From positions 45,001 to 109,000 of the forward strand of contig CAUZXS010004356.1 of the NCBI GenBank assembly GCA_963585895.1: 64,000 bases of DNA, written 5' to 3'. The stretch is from Sepioteuthis lessoniana. Lineage: Eukaryota > Mollusca > Cephalopoda > Myopsida > Loliginidae. The notes under the pieces were generated by a model. That model was not told where the DNA came from and did no database searches. It saw only the letters and a list, made by a program, of their open reading frames with translations. Shown here piece after piece: positions 44,195-56,435 of this stretch; position 1 is the first letter of the stretch, and every line of letters starts with the position of its first letter. Made by a program: the position numbers and the translations under genes.

Positions 44195-44330
44195 CGGTTT
44201 ATAGTTGTAGCAAATAGAATCGGCGAGCCGGGTTCAAACCTGGCTAAAGCTGTTTGCATTTCTCTTCACGCTAATGTCATTTTGAAAATGGCATGAATAC
44301 TTCTCTTCATATCTTTCCTATTTGACTTGT
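44195..44330 (+). mobile_element. SINE B fragment, head half
   Basis: Diverged head with B box GGGTTCAAACCTGG near 44230-44243 and body start cgctaatgtcattttgaaaa. Confidence 0.65.
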
Positions 44331-44848
44331 ACAGCAGTAAAACTTATTAAATTTCAAGGACTATGTTTATATTTCATCAATTTTCAATAGGTAGGAAAAG
44401 AGTGTTAGAAACTATCAAGACTGAAGCTGTATTTACCAACACTAAATGAACAACAAATGAAGCTTTAATTTTCTTTGAAATTGTCCACTTGATATTCAAT
44501 ACTTATTCCAGCCAATTTTCTATAAGTGGAAAAACTTCAGAATCTCCTCTTTATGAAATGAAACTGTATCATATTTTTAATGCCTTTCATGTCCTCAAAA
44601 CTTACCACTGAGCTGAATCTCAGTTTAGGGAACAAGAAGTTATACAAAGATAGGTCTAATAAGTATGAAAGATACTGTTACATTACTGTTTTGCCAAAAA
44701 CATTTTAAGTATTGAGAAAGGCTTATTGATTTTTTTGCTTTTCCAAATTGGCACTGACTTGTCTAAATCCCACTTTATAATGTAAACTGATCAACAGCGC
44801 ACGTCTTCATTTAAATTTGCATGTCTCTGGTGTGATCTCTAGCAGAGA
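44331..44848. other. unannotated sequence
   Basis: No gene or repeat family recognised. Confidence 0.5.
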
Positions 44849-45075
44849 GGGGGGTGTCCTCGTGGCGTAATGGTTAAAGCGTTGGGCTGCGGAATCGTAG
44901 TAAGCTAGTTCGAACTCTAGTCGCGCTATTACATTCACTTTCGGACAGGTATGAACCCCCTTATCCTCCCACGTACAGGTTAAATAGTGCAACTACTGTT
45001 CTAGAAGGATAGATTTGGCATTGAATAACCTAAGAAGGTTGATACGCCATTAAAACAACAAACAAACAAACATCT
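44849..45075 (+). mobile_element. SINE A, full-length, best-preserved copy
   Basis: Head with A box TGGCGTAATGG (44863-44873) and B box GTTCGAACTCT (44908-44918), the RNA polymerase III internal promoter pattern of a tRNA. Then a body of about 80 bp and a tail core ggcattgaataacctaagaagg...gatacgcc with an A/C-rich end. Confidence 0.92.
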
Positions 45076-45254
45076 GGCAGAGAGCATTATCTAAATTGCA
45101 ATGTTTATATAGCTTGGAATGGAGTATACAGTTATTTTAACCTGGATTTTAAAGTTTCGATATTTTATTATTACATTTTCCATACGTTTTACAGAAGTCT
45201 TATTCTATTCCATTTATTTAAACAGCTGCTCACTGCAATTGGTTATCAGTGTTT

Positions 45255-46322
45255 TACATGTCGGTGTTTTTTGGATCATTTAATGCTAAATCCTGTTGTA
45301 TACAATTTGTAAGTGAATAGTGTGTTGGTAACTTTATTTTTAAACGAGTTGTTACAGCTCATTTGTTAGCTCATAGTTAAATGGTTTCAAGCACTGCTTT
45401 CAAACACTAACAATTCTATTTAACATTAATCATTTGTTTGCAATCACTTAAACTGTTTCAAGTATTCCTATCTAATACTAATAATTCTATTTGATATAAA
45501 TAATTTCTTTGCACACAGTTAAAAAATTTCAAGTATTGATATTTAACATAATTAATTCTATTTATCAAGTATTCCTATGTAACATAAATAATTTGCACAC
45601 AGATGTATAGTTTCAATTATTTCTATCTAATACTGATAATTATATGTTTTCAAGTAATTTTTCCTATCTAATAATAGTCACCTGCTTGCACACAGTTATA
45701 TAGTTTCAAGTAATTAAGAATAATAATTTGTTACTTGAAGATACTTGTTTACTATTCTTAATAAACCAGCTCATTGGCAAGTGGGTAGAGTGTTCACCAA
45801 TGGTCCGGCAGACCTGAGTTCAATCCCAGGTCGAGTCATACCAAAGACTTTAAAAATGGTACTTGATACCTCCTTGCTCAACACTCAGCAATATAACGTA
45901 CATATCAAGGGTAAAGTGGAGCAATCCAGGGAAAGCAGTAGCGTGTTCCCCTACACATCGGTGTAGTAGCTATTGAAAAGGGAGCCTTCGGGTCACCCTC
46001 GACTACAGTCGCCAACTTTACTTATTCTTAATACAAATAATTCAGTTATATGGCATCAAATATTCCTATTGAATACAAGTCATTTTTAAATAGATCTATT
46101 TGACTTATAGATAAAACCCTAACAGGTACTACCACTCCGAGACACAGTAGATGTGGGAGTAATGGCAATGAAGGGATACTCCACATTTTCAGAACTAGAG
46201 CCTGACCACCAAATGTAGTTTAGTTTCATGCTCAAGATACCCCGCTTTTTTTTTTAAGGAGGAAGGAGTCATACTCCCCTGCAGGGGATACAGTCAGCAT
46301 ATTCTTAGCCCTAGAGACAAGG
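45255..46322 (-). mobile_element. family D element, complete and long, interrupted by SINE C
   Basis: Tail remnant 45265-45300 (tttggatcatttaatgctaaatcc), body 45310-45750 and 46034-46085 with at least seven units, SINE C inside, and a reverse head 46095-46322 ending tagccctagagacaagg. Confidence 0.82.
45764..46022 (+). mobile_element. SINE C with 11-bp target-site duplication
   Basis: Full-length copy, B box GTTCAATCCC. It is flanked by tattcttaata at 45753-45763 and 46023-46033. Confidence 0.92.
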
Positions 46323-46324
46323 TA

Positions 46325-46420
46325 ATGATCAGTACTTAGATGGGTGAATATTTAAGAACACAAGGTACTACAAACAACTTGAAGCTTGTGCCAGACTATG
46401 AAAAGTTTTGTGAATAGATA
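46325..46420 (+). repeat. 5S-rRNA-like repeat, copy 3 (3' part)
   Basis: gatcagtacttagatgggtg corresponds to the 5S GTTAGTACTTGGATGGGAG region, followed by caacttgaagcttgtgcc as in the reverse complement of 23713-23760. It lies 2 bp from a family D head. Confidence 0.65.
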
Positions 46421-46942
46421 TTTTTTTTTAAAGTATGTTTTTCCAATAAACATGCATCTTGTGTACCAATGTAAACAAAAAGTATAACAAATGTTTTAAA
46501 AAATTTTTAAGATAAATAAATCAGTCCATCTGAAAAATAATCTCATGTTATCAACTCATTTTTTTTCATCATCATGTATGCCATCACCATCTTGTTTTCT
46601 CTATATATATCTTTCTAATCAGTCCACAGACGTGGACAGTAAGTCTGCCAGGAAGATAGGAAGGCAGAATCTGCATAAAACAGTGACAACTGTCGGTTTT
46701 GTCTGCTCTCCAACCACCAATGCTGACAATATTTCCACAAATCTCAACTCTATCAAATCAAGAAGGATTATAAAAAAAAATGGTCTACAATCTAGCAATG
46801 GTGTTGAATGTTAGATAACTATTCTCAAAACCAGTCAAGTAGCCAAAATGGTCTCAAGTTCTCCTTCAGTGTCTGAATCTTAAAAAAAAAAAATAAATGC
46901 AAACTTATAATAAAAAAAGTTCTTTCTGGCACAAGTGGTTGA

Positions 46943-47090
46943 TGTTTACACATGGTGTCACAGTTACCATCTTAAGAAATGGACTCAGCAAGATGAGTTC
47001 AAATCCTAGACGAGGTACCTTTTGGAAAAACTTGAATCCATCTTTTCTCCTGCAGCTATGGATAAATAGTAGGACAGTCTGGTAAGCTTG
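46943..47090 (+). mobile_element. SINE B fragment
   Basis: acatggtgtcacagttaccatc head, B box GAGTTCAAATCC near 46996-47007, body to gataaatagtaggacagtctgg. Confidence 0.75.
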
Positions 47091-47248
47091 GTATGCCAAC
47101 TGGTTCAAAAAAATAAACTGCTACAAGGCTAGTTTTTAAACTGAATACAACTGGTTTGTACAAGCTGTATTCAGCTTAAAATAATTTGTGGTGGAAAGGT
47201 AAAATAAATACATACATAATACTGACAATTGTTTTTAAAAAAAATATG

Positions 47249-47294
47249 AAACTTAGTCAAAAGTCTAACTTTTCTTAGACTTTTGACTAAGTTT
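47249..47294. other. perfect hairpin, 19-bp arms, 8-nt loop
   Basis: Arms 47249-47267 and 47276-47294 are exact reverse complements; the loop is acttttct. Confidence 0.95.
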
Positions 47295-48164
47295 TTTATA
47301 TATATATATATAATTGGAAGAAAAACTCAGACTTATTTGGTCATTATAAATCTATTTCAGCTGGTCACTTCATGAGAAACCAACTGTTTCAAATAGCAAT
47401 TACATAATGTGATGGCTACCTGAAGAGGTTGGCTTCTATCTTACCAGCTGAAATAAATTTATAATAGCCAAATGATAGTATGTCAAGTTTTTTTTCAAAT
47501 TATATAAATTTGCTCTATATGAAATATATAAATTTATATATTAATTATCATACATTTATAAAAATCTTCTCATATATTCTCATATTGAATCATTCCCAAT
47601 TCATCTTCTTTGGATATTATATATATATATGTGTGTGTGTGCACATGACATTTAACATGTCCCCTATCTGACATTAATTGCATCTCTCAACAACTTAAAA
47701 CACATTAGTGCCCCACTCCAAATACAGAAAAATTCTAACTGTAAACATCTCCATATAACACAAAGAAAAAAAAAATTTCAAATATTTGAAGCTTTATCTT
47801 TAAAGATTAGAAACCTTCCTTAAACAAGATCAATTTTGAATGTAGTAGCTGCATTCTGAAATGCCTTTAACATTTTTCCTGTCAATTCTTTCTCTTACCT
47901 CTAGTAAAATTCTTTTCTACCATAAATTTCCTTCTCACTTGTTCTTCGTACGACTTGTCATTGTTTTTATCATTTCACAGTTCATTCCCCCCACTGGGTC
48001 TGAAAGTACTTGGAGGGGAGGGGGGAAAGAAAATACGGAGCCTTTTTGAATTCATTCCATTTAGAATTCAAATGACTTATACAAAGACATGAATGGATCA
48101 ACTACAAAATACGCAGAAGCAATGTCTGTCCTGTTGAATCAAACATGTTTAAAAGAAAAAATGC
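47295..48164. other. unannotated AT-rich sequence
   Basis: Short (TA)n runs at about 47298-47313 and 47618-47632 with (GT)n. No gene recognised. Confidence 0.5.
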
Positions 48165-48433
48165 TCCAGCCCTTCTGCACAAGCAAAATATGACAAAAGA
48201 TCAATTTTAAGTGGAATTTAACACATCTGAATTCAGAGTTTTCTTTCTCTTAGACTGGTTGCCATACCATGGTTAAAGAGCACAGTCTACCCTACTGTTT
48301 ACCTATAGTTGTAGAGAGAATAGTTGGATTCATACCTTTCCAAGAGTAAAAGCACAATGTGAAATACCAACAGCCTTCAACAGAATTTGAACTCGGTTCA
48401 CTGTGTCCATTTCCTACAATGGTAACCACAAAT

Positions 48434-48434
<1 letters not shown>
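48165..48434 (-). mobile_element. SINE B, nearly full-length
   Basis: Minus-strand: end words ccttctgcacaagcaaaata, body gaattcagagttttctttct, and head in reverse ttcctacaatggtaacca. Confidence 0.82.
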
Positions 48435-48436
<2 letters not shown>

Positions 48437-48488
<52 letters not shown>

Positions 48489-48500
48489 TAGATATATATA
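48437..48500. repeat. (TA)n(GA)n microsatellite
   Basis: TA at 48437-48472 then GA/GATA. Confidence 0.95.
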
Positions 48501-48855
48501 TTGGGTATTTTAGGCTTTTGAGGAGATGTTTAATGTATTCAAATTCTTCATTAAGGTATTGTGGGCTACATATTCTGAGTGCTCTTAGGTAAAAACCTAT
48601 TATGAAGCCTGTTTTGTTTTGTTGTTGTGGTAGGAGTAGCAATGTATGTAATTGTTTTTGTTTGTGGGTTTGCGGTAGACTTTAAAAGTTAAACTGTTCT
48701 GAGATTTAATAATGAGGATGTCCAGGAAGGGAATAGTGTTATTAGGTACTTTTTTATGAAGGAGGGTTCAACATTGTTTAGTTTTTCGACGATCTCTTCA
48801 ATTTTGATGTTTTGGGGAAGGAAAATATGTATATTATCAATATATCTGAAATATG
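48501..48855 (-). mobile_element. Penelope-like retroelement fragment (RT C-terminal part)
   Basis: Minus-strand reading gives FRYIDNIHIFLPQNI and EKLNNVEPS, the aspartate-containing palm motif and the following helix of Penelope-like RTs (usual form YVDDI..., here YIDNI). Downstream in a shifted frame it gives LRALRICSPQYLNEE and IKHLLKSLKYP from the thumb. At least one frameshift or stop. The GIY-YIG nuclease is not seen. Confidence 0.65.
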
Positions 48856-48892
48856 TGGTATATATCAAAATAAGGATATTTGCTTTGAAATA

Positions 48893-48944
48893 TATCAAAA
48901 TAAGGATATTTACTTCAAATGAAGTAAATATCCTTATTTTGATA
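48893..48944. other. perfect palindrome, 25-bp arms, 2-nt centre
   Basis: Arms 48893-48917 and 48920-48944 are exact reverse complements. A diverged direct copy of the left arm lies just upstream at about 48861-48888. Confidence 0.95.
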
Positions 48945-49061
48945 AATAGGTATTTATTTGCCACTCCACAATGCCAGATAGTTTTCACTGATTACAAATT
49001 TAAAAGTTTGTTTTGTCTTACCAAATGTTTTTCATTGCTTCAGACCTCTTTTATTACTAGG

Positions 49062-49140
49062 TGGGTAGATAAGGAGGTTCTTATTTTTGCCAAGGGTTTG
49101 AGACCAAAAGTGAATTTAATACCATGACTAGAGTTCAAAC
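49062..49140 (-). mobile_element. SINE A fragment
   Basis: aaggaggttcttatttttgcc...aaaagtgaatttaata then a B-box-like gagttcaaac region in reverse; cut by the (TA)n that follows. Confidence 0.6.
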
Positions 49141-49158
49141 AATCATGAGTGTGTGTGC

Positions 49159-49215
<57 letters not shown>
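49159..49215. repeat. (TA)n microsatellite
   Basis: About 26 TA units. Confidence 0.95.
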
Positions 49216-49511
49216 CACGCATACAATGAGAACAGACCAAATGCTTTTATTTCAAAGTATAAGGATACTTTGCACTGTCATATTTTCCTCAAATTATTTC
49301 CTATGCAATGACATCTTAATACCTGACATTTTTTTAAACAACTAAACAGGCAATCAAGTAATATCTTACCATAACTAAAACAATAAAATCTCAATCAGTA
49401 AGTATTGAATCTCACAAATAAAAATCTTTAAATGAATTTCTAGACACAAACATTAATTCTTAAATTCACAAGAATTCAATTCTGTTTAATTTGGAAAACC
49501 ATTTTTTTTCC

Positions 49512-49516
<5 letters not shown>

Positions 49517-49566
<50 letters not shown>
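49517..49566. repeat. (TA)n microsatellite
   Basis: About 24 TA units. Confidence 0.95.
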
Positions 49567-49569
<3 letters not shown>

Positions 49570-52500
49570 ATGATTATTAAAAGAACTTAAAATAACAATA
49601 AGAGTGACTTTCCTCCCGGTCTACACAATGTGGTCAAAACAACCGAGAGAGGTCTTATTCTGTTTCCACATTTTTTCTATTAAAAACATCTATTTTTGAA
49701 TTCTTTTCAAATCTGATAAATTTCAAAGAATAACAATAAAATCAAATTAAAAATATTTCTAGCTTATGAGATTAGATTTTAAAAAAAAAAAAAAAGTTTG
49801 GATAAAATTTTCTTCCTAGTCTTGGCTTCCTCTGAAGAATATCAAAGATAAAAAACACTGTCTAGGATTCAGAATTTTAAATATAATGTACAAAACATAT
49901 TGGAATAATCAAAAAAAAAAAAAAAAAAAAAAGATACTGAATCATAAAAAGAATTACGATTCAGAGATTTAGAGGAATAATTGTACCTTGAAAACAAAAG
50001 TACAAAAGAAATTTTTTAAAAAATGGTTCTTTCATAGCGAACGAACTATTTGATTGTTTCAAGCTACCTATTATCCTAAGAAATTAAAAATTTAATGCAT
50101 AAAGTTAAATCATCACAAACAAAAAAATACCTTATGCTAACATCCATTTTCGTAACTTATATCAAAAGTGGTACATATTAAAGAAGTAGATATTTAATTG
50201 TTTTAATGTTAACCAACTTCCAATAACTTTGTTTAGTCTAGCACATAATTTTCAGGTTGTTTACTGTATCTACTAATACTGAATGGTCATCCAACTCAGA
50301 ACTGCTAGACTAGGGAGATCTGAATTCACCAGCTTCCAATCTCCAATCTTATCAAATATTGAACAAACAATTTTAACCTTTTATCACATAATCAACTTGA
50401 ATTTACTCTTCTTCAACCCAATCCACACAATAATATAAAAATAAAACAAAAAATAAAACAAAAATAGATTCATATTTTTAATTATACACGCCAATACAGA
50501 GGGTGAATATTACCTACAAGTGTTGGAGCTGCTTGATAAAGGGTGGAACCAAAGAGGGTTAGAAAAAGGGATGGCAAAAAGAAAAAAAAATGGCTAACAG
50601 GACTTTAATTTTGGAGTCCAAATCTCATGCCTGCTATTACCCACTTACTCAGAACTGCACAACAACTGTGGAATGGTTCAACCAGCCAACCCCTTCTGCA
50701 ATGTTCAAAAAAGAAGAGGGAGAAAGAGGAGGAGAGATATGGAAGGTTTTTATTAACATAAGAGAGACCTGAAAAAAAAAAAAAAAAAAAAAAAAGCTCA
50801 AAGATAACTTCTGTCTCCCATTCTTTAAATTTTCTAAATTGTATTCTAAATCTAAAAAAATAGGGAGAAATTTGTATATGATCTCCAGAATAAATACTGT
50901 ACACGATGCTACACTGTTGTTTAACAAAAGTAAAAGTTCTTTTTTCTTCAGGTTTGAAAGGAGAATGATCACCAATCTAACAGGAGAACAACACTTACAA
51001 TTGCCTGGTGTATGCCATTGAACTTTACTAGCAAATACTAAGTGGTATTGTTGTCATTGTATAATGTTGGGGGAAAAAAAAGATGATTTTTTTTTTCAAT
51101 GATGTCAATGTTTTGTCTTCCTGAGACAAAAAAAAAAAAAAGAAAATTGGCCAGTGAGCCAAATTGTCTTTTTTGTTTCCCATCTTTTTCTTATGTTTTT
51201 AAACAATGGTGGATAAGCTAAAGTAAAAACTTTTAAGTGTCTACAAAATATAGTATACATACTTTTGTCAGGTCAACTTTTACTAAATATTTGGGAGTTA
51301 GAAGTGGATTTAAGTAAGAATCTATATTCTAAAAATTCTTTCAGTTTTTTTGTTATAGGAAAAAAAAGGCATAAATGTTACTCTTCCAAAAAAAGCTAGA
51401 AGACCTCTTGAAAATAAGAGAATGGATGTTAGTTGCATTTATAAGGGTTAATCATGCTAGTCGAAAACAGTATTTAGGATAGTAATGATTTATACTGTCC
51501 TTCTCTTTTTTTTGTTTTACTTACAGCATATTTCTCCACTAGTAAAAATTGCATGAAAAATTTTTATTCTAATGCAAGCTTGTGCGAAAGGTAATGGCAG
51601 TGGTATTATGAGTAGTAATGGAAAAGGGGCAGGAAGGGGGCAGTAAAATTAGTTGGCATGTTGGCAAGAGGGGTCAACAAATGCTGCTGACAAGATTTGT
51701 ATTAATTTTGATTATTACAAACAGAAGCAAGCAATAAAAAAGGATGAGCAGACTTAAAGTGCAGAACAGGTGCAGATAGAGAAGAGCAAAAGGTTGTTAC
51801 AGTTCAACAAAATTGTGCAGTCTGAGGGTGACAAGGCAATAAGACAGCAGTTTCAGGGTTAGGGTAGAAGCGCAAAAAAAAAGAAAAAAAAAAAAAGAAA
51901 AAAAAGATAACATTCATAGGAAAGAAAAGATAATGCAAAAAGGATGAATTCAATAATAATAAATACTATGTTGGGCATTTACAAATGTCAAAATTATAAA
52001 AGAGAGGCTTCAACCCAATTTCACAGCAGAAAAAAAGAGAAGGAATAAGAGGTGAGTGAGCATGTGAAATAAATGGGAAAAGAGTGGACACTGAAAGGAG
52101 GGAGTCAGCTTTCTTACTGATTTTCTGTCCAAAGGGGACAGCAGACATGAGAATGGTCAATAGATGTTTTAAAAAGTTATTTTTCATTGTAAGTTTGAGA
52201 TGGATAAGTATAATCTTTTTATATTAATGAAGGCAACTGAATTCAAATATGTGTGTGTCTGTGTGTAATACTAAAAATTGATACATGTACATTCCTAATA
52301 TTTTCAGATGTTCATTGAGCCATGTACAATATACACATTAATACGTAATTGTAGGTAAGCCAATATAACATCTATATGTCGGCATCTATACAAATTCTAA
52401 TCTTTGCATAGACTCAACAAATGTTCATATACAAATGCAGACATACATATCTTTTGATGTTCAAGTTTGCATTTGCAAATAATAATAAATGCGTAAGTTA

Positions 52501-54180
52501 TTATTATGAGGTAAGGTTCATTTTGTTTTTGTTCGCACAAAAACATGATTTTTCTGGTTTCTATGATCAAATGTCTATTTGAATACAACAAATAGTGAGC
52601 TCTGATAGCCATTGTGGTGTCCATTGTCTTTTTGCCCTTTCTAGACAGAAGAAAAAAAAATGAACAAAAAAGACATACATGATCGTATAACTGAGAAAAC
52701 TATTTAGTCATGACAAACAGTTCCAAAACACTTGCTCCTCAACATAAAATATTGGCTACTTCCTAAAACTGGAAACAAATTCATGCACAACCATATAATG
52801 AGTGTCATTCCAATTCTTGGGAATACATCCAAGAAAACGTTAACAATTTTAAAAAAGAAATTGCATAATCTCCTTTTTTTTCAGCACTGATGTTTTGCAA
52901 CCTTTTCTTTTTTCTTTTGGCGGGGAGCACAAGTGGAAAATTTAAATAATCATAGAGTTGAAGTTTCTGTGATGCCCCAAAAGCCACAAGGACAAAACAG
53001 AACCTTAAATGAAAGAGTTTGTTAAAGAAACAAAAAAAAATCAACAAGAGAGAGAGAAAAAGAGAGGAGACACAGGATGAATTAAAAAAAATAAATAAAG
53101 AGAATAAGCTTCCTCATTGGTTGGTAACATTTTTGAAATGAGAATTTCTTGGCAGTAGCAAGAGGAAACAGGAAGTAGTAAATTTGCGTAGTTGATTTCA
53201 AGGTCAGAGAGATGAACAGAGCAAACAATCAGTTTCACAGGGAGGATTTAAATAAGAACTATCACAGCATTATGCATAACTCTTTCAAAAACGTAAAAAA
53301 AAAAAAAATAATTGGTTAGCTCTCGGCCAGATACAACAGTAAAAAAAAAAGTCAAAAAGCAATAACAACAATAACATTAGCATCATCAAGGGGGGGGGGG
53401 ATTTGGAGACTTGACTGAATTAAGGAGGGAGACTAAATAACAGGTTCATGCCTATCAGTATAGTCAATATACTGGCACATAACCAAGACCTAGTGAATAC
53501 ATCCAAAAACAGACAAAAGCTCCAAGAAACCTAGCAGTGTATGTGTGTGTGTATCAACACACAAAATAATGGCTGGAAGTAAGCATCAAACCTATTACAG
53601 CTCAAGACTCAAAGCTGCCTTATTCATACATCATGTGGACATGGTTTGAAGGATAACAGTTTGTGACCTAACATATCAATTGCAGGACAGAAGGACAAAA
53701 GATCTTTAAAAGACAGTATATGAATGAGACAACACAACAGAAAATACGGATGTTTTAATTACTGGATTTATATTCAGGATTTCTTAAGCCCTTATATATA
53801 AAAAAACTGATTTTTAAAAGGTGAAAGGAAATTCCTCTTATTTTCATGGTAATATGGTCTTGTTTGATATTTGATTATTTGCTAGAAAACTATCTATTAC
53901 TCTTATCATTCAGAGATATTACAATTAGATTCTTCAAAAGTGGAGATGTACAAAAATACAGATCTACAAATGCATTTAGATTTTAGAAATAAATGATAGT
54001 CAATGAGCAAAAAGAGAAAATGCAGGGAATATAAGGCATTATGCACCTAACTAGAAAAAAATTGATTTGTTGGATACAAAATAATCAGGTATTGTTAAAA
54101 ATCACTCTAGAGGATATGATCAGAATATCTTAATTAGCATAATTTCATTTTTCATCAGGAAAAAAGAGCATGAAAAGTAG

Positions 54181-54216
<36 letters not shown>

Positions 54217-56077
54217 TTAATTTGGTTATAAAAACAACTTATCAAAATGACATTAATATGGAATGTAAATTATACAAATGATGATGTTATTTACTGTAAA
54301 CAAAATGAAGAGCTTTTTCTTTGCCTTGCAGATTGGTACCCTTCAATTGACAAAGAGTGAAATTGAGCCAATGAAAATGTAAGGAACACTTTCTGATTTT
54401 TTCAAAAGACTTTGTTGAATCAGTCTTACTGAGAATTTCCTTTAGGACCATTAGATACACACCATTTCTTTTAGGACCATCAATAATACAAATTAAAAAT
54501 ATTACCGTCATAAAAAAAAAAAAAATATGTATGACTAAAAAAAATATACCGGGCTTTTGAGTAAATAATAGTATCCTGTTATCAGGAAAAGTAAATTTTA
54601 CCAAGATCCCAATGTGCATTTTTTTTAAGATGATGAAAGTAGACTTTGAAACATATAAATTTTTTTTAAATCATTATGTAGAAGTATGTTTGGAAGATTT
54701 TTTTCTTTATGACCTATTGATAATTCTAGTTGTCATAATCAAATAGTAATTAAAAAAATATTGCTGGTATTGAGCAACAAACATGTTCCTGTTTAAAATA
54801 CCCATACATACATACATACATCTGAAAATTCAACCATATTCTTTAACAATCAAGCAACAGCTAACAAACAATACTTCTCTCATAAGACATTAGCAATGTA
54901 GTTGATAGCCTAAAGAATAGAAACAACAAAAAGACAAGGCAAAAGTTTAGCTTCTTAAGATAATCTCAAAGCCAAGCAACCACAATGCTACAAGTCTACA
55001 GAAATGAAGAAACACCTACCCAAACGTCAACACATACCAAAGTATTGAGAGAGAGTATAGCATTTCCAGGAGTAACTCACAAGTTATTATAAGGCTAAGT
55101 ATGTATAACTTAAATTTCATCATTCTTACCAGTTTACATGCCACATCAACATTCATTGCCAGTCTACAATTCAAATCGAAGGAACAACGGTCACAAAATA
55201 GAAAAAGAATTTTGGAAGGGTCTGCTAGGATATAAATCCCAAGTGGGAATGACATTTTGCTGGCTGAGAGTAACAGAAAATTTCAAATTTATTTCCACCC
55301 TCAATGAAAGAGAAAAGATAGAAAAAATCTGTGAAGGGACAGAATTTGAAATGTTAGAAATATCATAAGATGCAGATACACAGTCATTCATAGAAAGGAA
55401 GAGACGATTTAGCATTGTGAGATTTTTCTAGTCTACTGACATCTTAAAATGGATCATACTATTCTAAAACTAATTTCCAAATACATAATAAAGATTAATC
55501 TTGTTACCTCCTGACCCAATGGACAAAGAAGAAAGATGTTATTTCCTCATCATTCTTCACAGGGTTGGAGCAACTTAGTTCAACAGAGAACATAGTAGAA
55601 ATGTTTAAAAACGAGAAGTGCAAGAAATTAGGAAGGAAAGAGAAAAAGATTATTTTAAAAAGTAATGAAAAGAGCTGACAGAAGAGAGAAACAGGGAAAG
55701 AGGAGTTTATCCTATTGTCTCACTATATAAACCTCACCATACAATTGTTTCCACTATCTCTCCAAGAATAGGTCCTTCAAACACCCTGCTGAAACACAGA
55801 AAGAGACGGGGATGGAGGAGAAAAAGGAAAAGGGAAAGAATAGAAATGACAATGAAAAGGTTTCCAGTTTCAGATTTGGCATTGTAAGTTGTAAATAAAC
55901 ATGGAATAGATGGCAGAGATTGAGATGAAGTTGTATTTAAAAGATGGCAAATGCCGTAGTTGTTACTGCTGCTGCTGCCACAGTTGCTGCTATTTCTTGA
56001 AAATGTTGAGCAGAAGAGGACAGAAGGAGCCTTGCTGCCAGTAGTAGGGGAAAGGGGGGCAGCACTGAGTGCTGACA
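49570..56077 (-). other. presumed FZR1 3' UTR and downstream flank
   Basis: This AT-rich stretch directly follows the FZR1 stop codon. It has many poly-A/poly-T runs (the longest A run is about 54184-54213) and a G run near 53390. It carries none of the SINE, D, RTE or R2/R4 families that crowd the rest of the window. TTTATT on the plus strand (AATAAA for this gene) occurs several times, for example near 55289, 51557 and 50748, so I cannot fix the polyadenylation site. No other gene is supported. Confidence 0.5.
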
Positions 56078-56119
56078 TCATCTGATGCGTGTGAAGAGAT
56101 TCAGGACTGATTTAGACTC
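56078..56119 (-). CDS. FZR1: FZR1/Cdh1 last coding exon (C-terminal Ile-Arg tail)
   Basis: The acceptor TTACAG is followed by 13 codons and TGA at 56078-56080. The peptide ESKSVLNLFTRIR is the conserved end of Fizzy-related/Cdh1. The final Ile-Arg pair is the known docking tail for the tetratricopeptide subunits of the anaphase-promoting complex. The exon is in phase with the previous one (58695-58787). The intron between them is about 2.6 kb and holds two family D elements and an inverted pair of SINE B copies. Confidence 0.95.
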   Translation of the reverse strand, partial: ESKSVLNLFTRIR

Positions 56120-56435
56120 CTGTAACAAAATAGAAGTTTATTTTAAGTAAAACATTATATTTCATTTTCACTCAAACAATAGTTTCAAATTATTAAAATA
56201 TTCAAATTAATTTCAATTAAGTAAAATTTCTTCAATATCAAAAATTAAAAATACTATTTTAAATCAATATAAAAATTAAGTTGTATAAATTTAAAAAAAA
56301 TATAATCAAATAATTAAAATGATTCTTAAATAACACAAAATGAAAGACTATTAAGCAAGATAGATGTACTGATTATAAACCTATATATATTTATTAATCT
56401 AAAAGAACAAAATTGCATAAGCATTACTGATACAT

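Noticed and set aside
44860..44920. tRNA gene candidate (A and B boxes)
   Set aside because: No acceptor stem closes and the sequence continues into a SINE body found many times in the window, so it is a SINE head.
55734..56081. 115-residue Ser-rich frame overlapping the FZR1 end
   Set aside because: It starts at the last bases of FZR1 in another frame and runs through the presumed 3' UTR; a shadow of the real exon.
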